Source: Dehalococcoidia bacterium UBA2158
Lineage (GTDB): Bacteria; Chloroflexota; Dehalococcoidia; Lucifugimonadales; UBA3495
Length of the DNA stretch: 12,663 nucleotides
Direction: 5' to 3'
Assembly: GCA_002328185.1 (NCBI GenBank)
Contig: DCWQ01000051.1
Span: 10,039-22,701, forward strand
A program made the translations under genes and the position numbers. Within the stretch, counting starts at the first letter, position 1. Each line of letters starts with the position of its first letter. This document shows positions 1-6,092 of the stretch, piece by piece. The notes beneath the pieces are model-generated. The model searched no databases. It saw nothing but the letters and a program-made list of their open reading frames with translations, and was not told where the DNA came from.

Positions 1-9
1 GATTTCGGC

Positions 10-85
10 TTGAAACCCTGCTTTTTTTTGGATAAGATACCAACATATGTTCGAATACTTTAACATCGTTATTATCAAATATAAT
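10..85 (+). promoter_or_regulatory. AT-rich leader with candidate promoters for the first hydrolase
   Basis: The 118 bases before the first gene are far more AT-rich than the rest of the window. They hold a perfect TATAAT at 80-85, 33 bases before the ATG at 119. The best -35 match near it, TTAACA at 60-65, has a short 14-base spacing. A second candidate is TTGAAA (10-15), 17 bases, then TAAGAT (33-38). A run of eight T lies at 22-29 and a 10-bp palindrome (AACATATGTT) at 42-51. No strong Shine-Dalgarno is seen; only a weak GTGAG at 105-109. The promoter assignment is inference from consensus matching. Confidence 0.35.
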
Positions 86-118
86 GATGGTAAATATCAT
101 CTCAGTGAGTATTAACCA

Positions 119-808
119 ATGAAGCTCGTTTTTCTGCACGGAGCCGGTAGTTCCAGCTTGTCTTATTACTACCAGCTCCGCCACTTCCGAAACTCAAAAG
201 CCATAGACCTTCCAGGGCATTCGACGGGCAAAGCGTGCCATGACATCGATAGCTACCTGGAATGGGTGCGCGGCTTCATCACGGCCCGCCGTTATAAGGA
301 TGTAGTCCTCTGCGGGCATGCCATGGGTGGGGCCATAGCCTTGCAGTATGCCCTGAGGTACCCGGAAGAGTTGAAAGGTCTGATCCTCATGGGGACCGGC
401 GCCCGGCTGCACGTACATCCAGACTATCTGGAGCGGTGCCGCCAACCTGGCCCTGGCAACTCCAAGTGGCTGGCCAGATATATGAAGTCATTCAAGGGTG
501 TGGCCACGGACATGCATCCAGTCTTGTCCCAAAGGGCTGTGGAGCTTGGCCCAGAGGTAGAATTAAACGATCTTTTGGCCTGTGACAACTTCGACGTTAT
601 GGATCAGTTGGGCCAGATCAACCTGCCGACCCAAGTGCTATGCGGGAGTGAGGACGTCATGACCCCGGTCAAGTATGCCGACTACCTGACGGAGCACATG
701 CAAAATGCCCGGAAAACAATAATCGAGGGCGGATCACATTTCGTCCAGATGGAGAAATTCAAAATGGTCAACGAAGAGATCGAGCATTTCATGGCAAGCC
801 TGAAATAA
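119..808 (+). CDS. Alpha/beta hydrolase-fold protein with Ser-to-Ala nucleophile position
   Basis: This 229-aa cytosolic protein has the alpha/beta hydrolase fold. It starts directly on the first core strand with the oxyanion-loop motif FLHGAG (residues 5-10), so it is short for the family (usually about 230-280 aa). The nucleophile elbow reads CGHAMGG (65-71), where nearly all relatives have GHSMGG. Residue 68 is therefore Ala instead of the catalytic Ser (codon GCC). The other triad members appear intact: Asp179 in CGSEDVMTP and His207 in GGSHFVQ. Known from the family: a few members also carry Ala here, for example E. coli RutD with GHALG as I recall it. The protein may be a non-hydrolytic homologue or use a water/His mechanism. 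The substrate is unknown. The gene stands alone on the plus strand and converges with the flavin reductase 26 bases downstream. The fold is certain, the activity is not. Confidence 0.9.
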   Translation: MKLVFLHGAGSSSLSYYYQLRHFRNSKAIDLPGHSTGKACHDIDSYLEWVRGFITARRYKDVVLCGHAMGGAIALQYALRYPEELKGLILMGTGARLHVHPDYLERCRQPGPGNSKWLARYMKSFKGVATDMHPVLSQRAVELGPEVELNDLLACDNFDVMDQLGQINLPTQVLCGSEDVMTPVKYADYLTEHMQNARKTIIEGGSHFVQMEKFKMVNEEIEHFMASLK

Positions 809-817
809 AGGCTTGCC
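793..817 (+). terminator. Perfect 8-bp hairpin across the stop codon, probable terminator
   Basis: GGCAAGCC at 793-800 pairs perfectly with GGCTTGCC at 810-817 around a 9-base loop that contains the TAA stop of the first hydrolase. The hairpin sits between two convergent genes (stops at 808 and 835). On neither strand is it followed by a real T tract, so it is not a textbook intrinsic terminator. It could slow polymerase or protect the 3' ends of both transcripts. The inverted repeat is visible; the function is inferred. Confidence 0.45.
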
Positions 818-834
818 CTTAGCTGGAACCCGGC

Positions 835-1320
835 CTAGTTACCGCCCGGGTTGTACCAACCACTGTTATAGAACATCAAAGGTGCACCGGACTCGTTTCG
901 GCGTATTTCTTTTACCAGACCGATGTAGATGGTGTGGTCCCCGTACACATGTGAGCCCAAGACTTCGCAACCGAAGAACACCATTGAGCCGTCCAAAACC
1001 GGTGTTTTGTTCTCAGACTCCGAGTAGTGGTACTCGACGTCTCCGATACGGTTCTCTGGTCTCCGGGCGAAATAAGCTCCCAGGTCCTGCTGTTCTTGTG
1101 TCAGGATATTCACGCCGAAACGGTGGGTCTTCTCCATGAAGCCATGGGTATTGGTGCCGTGGGCGATACAGACCATGATCGTGGGGGGAGCCAGACATAT
1201 GGAAGAGAAAGCGTTGGCGGTCATGGAATGGGGTTCACCCTCATCATCGAGGGTCGTAATAACAGTCACGCCGGTGGCGAACTGACCTAGGGCAGACCGA
1301 AACTCATCTGTGTCTAGCAA
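835..1320 (-). CDS. Flavin reductase-like, FMN-binding protein
   Basis: This 161-aa protein belongs to the flavin reductase-like family (HpaC/DIM6-NTAB type), which reduces free FMN or FAD with NAD(P)H, usually to feed a two-component flavin monooxygenase. Visible family features in order are GVTVITT (residues 17-23), the FMN-binding stretch MTANAFSSICLAPP (33-46), FGVNIL (68-73), the conserved GDHTIYIGLV (127-136) and the C-terminal PLMFYNSGWY (147-156). The length is typical. The ATG start is supported by AGG about 8 bases upstream and by a TATAAT box at 1362-1367. No monooxygenase partner lies in this window, so the partner must be elsewhere or absent. It is transcribed in the same direction as the BtuF-like gene, 98 bases downstream of it, probably from its own promoter. 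Confidence 0.92.
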   Translation of the reverse strand: MLDTDEFRSALGQFATGVTVITTLDDEGEPHSMTANAFSSICLAPPTIMVCIAHGTNTHGFMEKTHRFGVNILTQEQQDLGAYFARRPENRIGDVEYHYSESENKTPVLDGSMVFFGCEVLGSHVYGDHTIYIGLVKEIRRNESGAPLMFYNSGWYNPGGN

Positions 1321-1361
1321 GTTGTACCTACACTAAGAGTGATCCAGGTGAAATTGACAAT

Positions 1362-1391
1362 ATTATATACGCTCAAATATCGAGGTGCCAG
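1362..1391 (-). promoter_or_regulatory. Candidate sigma70-type promoter of the flavin reductase gene
   Basis: On the minus strand there is a perfect TATAAT (1362-1367) preceded, across 18 bases, by CTGGCA (1386-1391), a 4/6 match to TTGACA. Transcription would begin near 1355, giving a leader of about 35 bases before the ATG at 1320. The surrounding sequence is locally AT-rich. This is consensus matching only. Confidence 0.4.
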
Positions 1392-1418
1392 CGCGGCATG
1401 TGCTCGTGTTCTAAGAAA

Positions 1419-2390
1419 TTAGGGGTAAGGGAAGAAGCATTCCTCGATCGCGCCGTCTGGATGAGTTGCGTAACGCCCTGCGTCCAGCTTGACGACAGAC
1501 CCCTTTGGAGCGATGCCTGAGAAGATATCAGGATGCGTGAGTTCGGCCAGCAACTCCACTCCTTCAACGGTCCTGAGACTAGGACGGCTGAAATAAGAAT
1601 GGTCGATCAGATAGACTTCTCCGTTTCTCACCGAGGTTAGATCCCGCCAACCTTCCTGCAGCTCCAGCCACGGCGCTTCCCGAAGGTTTCTAGCCAGGTC
1701 GGACGAGCATAGATCGATGAACAGCTTGTCGGAGTCGTATTCACGGACCTCGCTCCAGTCCAGTCTTTTAGCCGGGCAGCCCGGGGCAAACATGTCCTGG
1801 TTCCCTCCGGCCAGGTCCAACATATCTGGGATCCAATGGCCGCCGATAACCAGCGGGTTGATTCCCTCGATCGAGAACACCCGCGGCCGCTTTGACACGG
1901 GCGGCAGTTTTTCTTGGACTATTTGGACACGCTGACGCATGCTGATTATCGCCTGAGCGGCTTGTAGCTCGGCATCGCAGGCCCGGCCCACCTGGGTAAT
2001 GGAATCCAATATCCCTTCGAAAGTTTTGGGCTGTAGCACCACTATCTGCGGCTGGACCTTCATCCCAGCGACCATCCCTGTCACCTGTCCGGCGTCCACT
2101 TCGCAGACGTGGCAAAGGTCCTGGGTCAATATCACATCAGGAGATTCTCGCACCAGCCATTCTTTGTCCAGATCGTAGGGATTCTCGCCGTTGGTCAATA
2201 TACGGATCATGACGGCTTCCACTTCGTCGCTGGACAAGACTGATGGGTCGACTTTGCTGCGGCTGACAATTGGTTTTGACCTGGCCTCGGCCGGGTAGTC
2301 GCAAAGGTCAGAAACGCCGGTAATCTGGTCGCCCAGGCCCAGTGAGAATAATATCTCGGTTGCACTGGGAAGCAGAGAGCAGATCTTCAT
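1419..2390 (-). CDS. BtuF-like (cobalamin-type) substrate-binding protein without signal peptide
   Basis: This 323-aa protein belongs to the periplasmic-binding-protein family of BtuF/FhuD-type ABC importers (COG0614). Typical features are the opening strand with LLPSATEIL (residues 6-14), GVSDLCDYP (25-33), the DVILTQDLCHVC segment (85-96) with a CxxC pair (Cys93, Cys96), and GGHWIPDMLDLAGG (183-196). The protein begins directly on the first beta strand, with no signal peptide, lipobox or extra upstream start. It is therefore expected in the cytoplasm, as in known stand-alone members annotated as cobalamin-binding proteins. No permease or ATPase gene is adjacent. GGAGG lies 14 bases before the ATG, which is longer than ideal. 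A structured leader and a TATAAT box precede it. The ligand (B12, haem, siderophore or other) cannot be decided from sequence. Confidence 0.88.
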   Translation of the reverse strand: MKICSLLPSATEILFSLGLGDQITGVSDLCDYPAEARSKPIVSRSKVDPSVLSSDEVEAVMIRILTNGENPYDLDKEWLVRESPDVILTQDLCHVCEVDAGQVTGMVAGMKVQPQIVVLQPKTFEGILDSITQVGRACDAELQAAQAIISMRQRVQIVQEKLPPVSKRPRVFSIEGINPLVIGGHWIPDMLDLAGGNQDMFAPGCPAKRLDWSEVREYDSDKLFIDLCSSDLARNLREAPWLELQEGWRDLTSVRNGEVYLIDHSYFSRPSLRTVEGVELLAELTHPDIFSGIAPKGSVVKLDAGRYATHPDGAIEECFFPYP

Positions 2391-2436
2391 GCCGATGTTG
2401 ACATCCTCCGTCTAGAATATCGATGTCCCACGCCAC

Positions 2437-2512
2437 CTACACCTTGATCGCCCACCCGGCCGTTGGATTTCGCCGGAGAAACCCAGCCGACCTGTACGGG
2501 TTTCAGGTGTAG
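2437..2512 (-). ncRNA. Structured 5' leader of the BtuF-like gene, riboswitch-like three-way junction
   Basis: Read on the minus strand, an outer 8-bp stem (2505-2512 with 2437-2444: CTACACCT/AGGTGTAG) encloses two hairpins. One is a 7-bp stem (2498-2504 with 2478-2484: GAAACCC/GGGTTTC, 13-base loop) that abuts the outer stem with no gap. The other is a 5-bp stem (2472-2476 with 2456-2460: CCGGC/GCCGG, 11-base loop). A competing hairpin, ACCTG/CAGGT (2504-2508 with 2490-2494), would disrupt the outer and first inner stems. A TATAAT box at 2523-2528 would start transcription near 2516, at the foot of the outer stem. The ribosome-binding GGAGG and ATG follow downstream. I do not recognise a known riboswitch class. 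All stems are perfect in the sequence; function is inferred. Confidence 0.45.
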
Positions 2513-2522
2513 AAGCTGATAT

Positions 2523-2528
2523 ATTATA
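2523..2528 (-). promoter_or_regulatory. Candidate -10 box (TATAAT) for the BtuF-like gene
   Basis: A perfect TATAAT lies on the minus strand 133 bases before the BtuF-like ATG. No good -35 hexamer is found at 16-19 bases; TTGACC is present but only 6 bases away. The same bases read TATTAT on the plus strand (2522-2527), so this AT-rich patch could also serve the divergent MFS gene. Confidence 0.35.
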
Positions 2529-2621
2529 GACCTCGGTCAATCGCTGAGTCTGGCGCTAATGCCGCCGGGCCGGTTATCGACGAACGACGCACGTCGAACC
2601 TATCCGAGGCGGACGCAGAGA

Positions 2622-3920
2622 ATGACCCAGGGTTCATGGGTTGAGAAATGGAACCAGTGGGACCTCCTGAAGCTGAATTCCTTCAGCTTCGGGATAACGG
2701 GGTTCATCTTGGCTATGGACACCGTGGTCCTGCCGGTGATCGTCTTAACGGTGGCGCCGGACGATTTAAAGAACACCTATCTGGCGATCTTGGGCATCAG
2801 CGGCCTGCTTATGGCGGCCGCGGTGCAACCGACCATCGGACGCATCAGCGACCGCACCCAATCCCCGCTGGGCCGCCGCGTCCCGTTCATCTTCTGGGGC
2901 ACTGCATTCGCCGCCATCGGCCTCATCGGCGTGCGATTGGCGCCCAACTTCGGAGTTCTGTTCGCAGTCTGGATATTCATCCAGGCCAACGTGAATATCG
3001 CCTATGGGCCCGGTCTCGCATTGATCAGGGATTGTGTCCCGCTGAATCGTATCGGCATGGCCTCGTCCATGAAGATCATGTTCGACGCGGCCGGCGGAGC
3101 GGTGATGATCGCCGTCACCGGCGCGTTGATCGGCAAGACCGGAACATCCGTCGACTGGGAATGGATCGCCTTTGGGATACTTGCCTTCTTGATGATCATG
3201 GCCGTGTCCATCACCACGGTCGTGGTATCCCGGCGTGAATTGAGGGAACCCTCCAACTCACAGCGGTCCGACGTCGGGTCGCCTGTCCACTCGGTGCTGA
3301 ACCCGCAAATGGGGCTGTTTCTAGTTTCTCGACTGGTAATGATCACTTCCATAGCATCGTTCCAGACCTATGGGCTGTTCTTTCTCCGGGACTCAGTGGG
3401 GTTGGAAAATCCGGCAGAGGCGTTGGGAGGCATGATCCTGGTCATTGCCGGGGCGCTGGCCATTGCCGTGTATATCTCCGGATGGGTTTCAGACCGAGTG
3501 GGCAGAAAACCGGTGGTCATGGTGGGGGCCATAGGCGCGGCCATCAGCACGCTATGGATGCTGACGGCGGACAGCTCGACTCATGTTTTGATCATTGCCA
3601 GCGTGATGGGGGCGTCCGTGGGGGTCTTGCTCAGCGCCAACTGGGCGTTGGCCAACGAACTCGCGGACGAAGGCCAGGCGGGGTTGCACATAGGGATAGT
3701 GAATCTGGCAACCATCGGAGGCGCAGCTCTGGCGAAAATGCTGGGGCCCGGAATCGACGGCCTGAACCGGATACCTGGCCGGCCCGACGACTTTGGCTAC
3801 CAAGTTCTGATCGCAGGGGCGGCGGCGTTCTTCGTCCTCGGCGCCTTGTTGCTCATGCCTCTGAAGACGACTCGGCGAGAGTCCGCCTCCAGAAACGCCG
3901 CTCCCCCATCTGCTTCTTAG
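2622..3920 (+). CDS. MFS permease, GPH/sucrose-transporter-like
   Basis: This integral membrane protein of 432 aa belongs to the major facilitator superfamily and carries about 11-12 hydrophobic segments. The loop 2-3 motif GRISDRTQSPLGRRVPF (residues 73-89) and its repeat in the second half, GWVSDRVGRKP (287-297), are clear. The SDRT-x-S-x-x-GRR-x-PF form resembles sugar/cation symporters of the GPH/sucrose group. A charged cytoplasmic loop (about 203-229) separates the two six-helix halves. I chose the ATG at 2622 because the open frame back to 2559 adds 21 basic, low-hydrophobicity residues with no family look, and because GAGG lies 12 bases before 2622. The permease is divergent from the BtuF-like gene and convergent with the aldolase gene. 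The substrate may be a sugar or glycoside, but is not determined. Confidence 0.9.
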   Translation: MTQGSWVEKWNQWDLLKLNSFSFGITGFILAMDTVVLPVIVLTVAPDDLKNTYLAILGISGLLMAAAVQPTIGRISDRTQSPLGRRVPFIFWGTAFAAIGLIGVRLAPNFGVLFAVWIFIQANVNIAYGPGLALIRDCVPLNRIGMASSMKIMFDAAGGAVMIAVTGALIGKTGTSVDWEWIAFGILAFLMIMAVSITTVVVSRRELREPSNSQRSDVGSPVHSVLNPQMGLFLVSRLVMITSIASFQTYGLFFLRDSVGLENPAEALGGMILVIAGALAIAVYISGWVSDRVGRKPVVMVGAIGAAISTLWMLTADSSTHVLIIASVMGASVGVLLSANWALANELADEGQAGLHIGIVNLATIGGAALAKMLGPGIDGLNRIPGRPDDFGYQVLIAGAAAFFVLGALLLMPLKTTRRESASRNAAPPSAS

Positions 3921-3951
3921 TCCATGCGCTGCGCTTAAAGCTAGTTTCGCT

Positions 3952-4710
3952 TCACTTGCGGGTACTATCGGCCTTATTGATGAATTCAGTGGCGCCCCTG
4001 GTAACCCAGGCGTTCCACGAGGTCATCAAGAACTGGACCCCTTTGCCTTTGTATTCTTCCAAGTTGGCGTCGTTGACCAAAGTTCCCGCCACCTTGCCTG
4101 CCGTGGTTATCTTGGCGATGGCTTCGTCGATGGCCTTCAAGACCTCCGGATGGCCGGCGTTTCCGATGTGGCCCATGGTCTGGGAGAGGTCTGAAGGGGC
4201 GACGAAGTACACATCGATGTCTGGCACCGTCAGAATCTCGTCCAGGTTGGCCAGCGCTTCCGCTTCTTCGAGGAGAACTACGACCATGGTTTGGTCGTTG
4301 GCCTGGTGGAAGTAATCGCTCACCCCGAAGGACTGACGCCCGCCGAACATCCCCCGGTAGCCCAAAGGGGAGTATTTCGTCGATTGGGCAGCTTGTTCGG
4401 CGGCCTCGCGGGAGTTCACGTGGGGCACAACGATGCCCATAGAACCACGGTCAAGCGTCCGGGTGATCAGGCCCGGGTCGTTGGAATTCACCCTGGTGAT
4501 TGAGGCCATCTCCCAAAGATCGCAGGCCCTGGTCATATCACCCAAAGCGTCCCAGTCCACCGAACCGTGCTCGCATTCGATCCATGCAGCGTCGAATCCG
4601 ATCGGCCCAAGAAAATCGATGATGTCACTGCTCTGCAATCCGGAGATAACTGTGATGGCCTCCCCATTATGCAATTTTTGCTTAGCCTTATTTACTCTGA
4701 TTGAAGCCAC
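3952..4710 (-). CDS. HpcH/HpaI-family aldolase
   Basis: This 252-aa cytosolic enzyme belongs to the HpcH/HpaI aldolase/citrate lyase superfamily. Class II members use a divalent metal to cleave or form 2-keto-3-deoxy acids such as 4-hydroxy-2-ketoheptanedioate or 2-keto-3-deoxyrhamnonate. Family landmarks are WIECEHG (residues 43-49, His48 equivalent to the HpaI catalytic His), Arg73, DRGSMGIVVPHV (87-98), YSPLGYRG (113-120), the metal-ligand segment LLEEAEAL (146-153, Glu148) and APSDLS (171-176, Asp174). All expected catalytic and metal positions are present, although the usual QIE is LLE. The start is GTG, supported by a strong AGGAGGG (4716-4722) at 5-6 bases. The gene sits between the MFS permease (convergent) and the broken beta-propeller gene. 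Its natural substrate is unknown. Confidence 0.93.
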   Translation of the reverse strand: MASIRVNKAKQKLHNGEAITVISGLQSSDIIDFLGPIGFDAAWIECEHGSVDWDALGDMTRACDLWEMASITRVNSNDPGLITRTLDRGSMGIVVPHVNSREAAEQAAQSTKYSPLGYRGMFGGRQSFGVSDYFHQANDQTMVVVLLEEAEALANLDEILTVPDIDVYFVAPSDLSQTMGHIGNAGHPEVLKAIDEAIAKITTAGKVAGTLVNDANLEEYKGKGVQFLMTSWNAWVTRGATEFINKADSTRK

Positions 4711-4814
4711 GTTGGCCCTCCTGATTTCTGGGGGATTTACCGCCGTAATACATCGCAGGCGACGGTGAGCCCGGACATTTTGCCATTCAGGCTGATAATA
4801 TACAAATCACCGGA

Positions 4815-5833
4815 TCACGGCTCCCAGTCAGGGGCGCTATCCGCCGAGCCATCGTTGGTCAGGTTTGTTTAAAGGGCCCGCCCACAGTCATTCAATAGAC
4901 CTCTAAATTACTGTTACGGTCGCTCTGAAAGGCTATCTGAAAGCTCCCTGCCTTCCAGGAAGGCGAATCGTTAACGTCTTCGTTTACGGTTATCCGGTAC
5001 ACGCCCGAGCCGTCGTCGTTCATCAGACGCATCACCCAGAAGCCGCAGCGGTAGGAGGTGAACGCGATCAGATCACCTTCGGGCGACCAGGCAGGGCCAG
5101 AGTCCGCGCCAACGCCGTTCGTTAGGTTTGACTGCCCTGCCCCATCAACATTCATCGCGTAAATCTCACCGTTGCCGTCCCGGTGGGACACGAAGACGGT
5201 CTTGGTCCTGTCCGGAGACTAGGTAGGAGATGTGTCGGCGGCGTTGTCCGTAGTCAAACGCTGTGGAGCTGAGCCGTCCGCGCCCATGACTTATATCTCG
5301 TCGTTTCCATCAGCGTTGGTCGGCAGTAAACCCCAAGTCTGGGAACGGTCAAGAAAATGCTGGATGAAGAACCGGGAGTAATTGTTTCCGGCCAGCGCCA
5401 ATTCGTCCGGCCCGATTCCCGTCTTGATGGACGACATGTTCTGGAACACGACCTGAATGCCGGCATCGTCGACCGATGTTATCGACAACCCGAAGAAACG
5501 CCCGGTGCTCAAGTACCCCGTGGACAGATCAGGGACCTCCGCAGGACCGGATTCTTGGTAATTAAGCGTGACCGGGGAGGAGACGGACGCCGTTGGGATA
5601 GACACCGTCACCACCCCGTCGGCGGAGGTAAGCTCCACATCGTCCTGGCCAGTGATGACAACTCCTACTGGGCCAAGCAACAGGGCTTCCGGCACACTTA
5701 CCTCTCCGTCGCCTGACAGTTTCAGATCAAGCACTCCGGTCAGGATCAAGGGCAGAACGGCAAAGATAGCCAAATTAGCCAAAGGGCTGGGCCGGTCGTT
5801 CCTAGAGGGCTGGCGATATCTGGAGCGCCGCAT
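4815..5833 (-). pseudogene. Broken membrane-anchored TolB/PD40 beta-propeller protein
   Basis: Joining frames on the minus strand reveals one gene with four lesions. The first piece (5833-5291) has a basic N-terminus, one membrane segment (about residues 18-36) and a beta-rich domain, and ends at TAA where the PD40 repeat DGNDEI-(Y)-VMGADG expects Tyr. The same frame then meets TAG at 5219-5221 where SPT-(W)-SPD expects Trp. It continues through 5191-4892 with further repeats (GNGEIYAMNVDG, PAWSPEGD) and stops at TGA (4892-4894) inside another repeat. A shift of frame near 4862-4872 restores LTNDGSADSAPDWEP and a TGA at 4815. Intact relatives are TolB-like WD40/PD40 propellers on the outer face of the membrane. 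The well-kept repeats suggest recent decay. Sequencing error at four sites is the alternative. Confidence 0.8.
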
Positions 5834-5896
5834 AAATCAATCACCAAGGCTGGCTGGACATGGGCCAACGGTCAGTGGCAGCCTTAACATTAACCG

Positions 5897-5924
5897 ATAA
5901 CACTCGGAGTTAGCCGCCCGTCAA
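5897..5924 (-). promoter_or_regulatory. Candidate promoter of the broken propeller gene
   Basis: The minus strand reads TTGACG (5919-5924), 16 bases, then TGTTAT (5897-5902): 5/6 and 4/6 matches to the sigma70 consensus. The start of transcription would lie about 57 bases before the ATG at 5833. Consensus matching only. Confidence 0.3.
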
Positions 5925-5982
5925 AACGGTAACGGCAGCCAATATAACACGCACCGTCGACTCTAAAAGGTGCTCTAAACAG

Positions 5983-6011
5983 TTGACAATCACCGAGGCA
6001 CAACACAAAAT
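5983..6011 (+). promoter_or_regulatory. Candidate promoter of the second alpha/beta hydrolase
   Basis: A perfect TTGACA (5983-5988) is followed at exactly 17 bases by CAAAAT (6006-6011), a 4/6 match to TATAAT. Transcription would begin near 6018, giving a leader of about 75 bases. Consensus matching only. Confidence 0.4.
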
Positions 6012-6092
6012 CAACAACGACCCGATTCTATGCTCGCTCAGTGACCAGTCGGGTTTGAGCCGGGTCAAATAACCTTCAGCAGGAGCAACTCC

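Larger units (their letters stand above)
5834..6092. other. Divergent intergenic region
   Basis: This 259-bp spacer lies between the broken propeller gene (minus) and the second hydrolase (plus). It contains the two candidate promoters listed separately. It also has an imperfect inverted repeat (ACCCGA near 6020-6025 with TCGGGT near 6048-6053) that could be an operator, though it is short and may be chance. No RNA gene or small ORF with a credible ribosome-binding site was seen. Confidence 0.4.

Noticed and set aside
813..1139. 108-aa plus-strand open frame just after the first hydrolase
   Set aside because: It is antisense to the flavin reductase and Arg/Pro-rich, with no motif; the minus-strand protein explains the DNA.
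1354..1381. Perfect TTGACA on the plus strand upstream of the flavin reductase gene
   Set aside because: No good -10 box follows at 16-18 bases, and it would drive antisense transcription into the BtuF-like gene. The minus-strand TATAAT in the same patch fits a gene better.
2437..2512. Cobalamin riboswitch as the identity of the structured leader
   Set aside because: The element is too short, and neither the B12 box nor the GCCACTG core is present on the minus strand. It was kept as an unassigned structure.
2559..2621. Longer MFS start at 2559
   Set aside because: The extra 21 residues are basic and polar with no family resemblance, and 2622 has a GAGG at a reasonable distance. The longer start is possible but less likely.
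3921..3951. Terminator between the MFS and aldolase genes
   Set aside because: Only short, weak repeats (AAGC/GCTT with a 7-base loop, GCGCTGCGC) are present, without a T tract; not enough to call.
3482..4315. 277-aa plus-strand open frame
   Set aside because: It overlaps the MFS gene in another frame and then runs antisense through the aldolase gene. Its translation is low-complexity, rich in Arg/Gly/His, with no domain and no ribosome-binding site.
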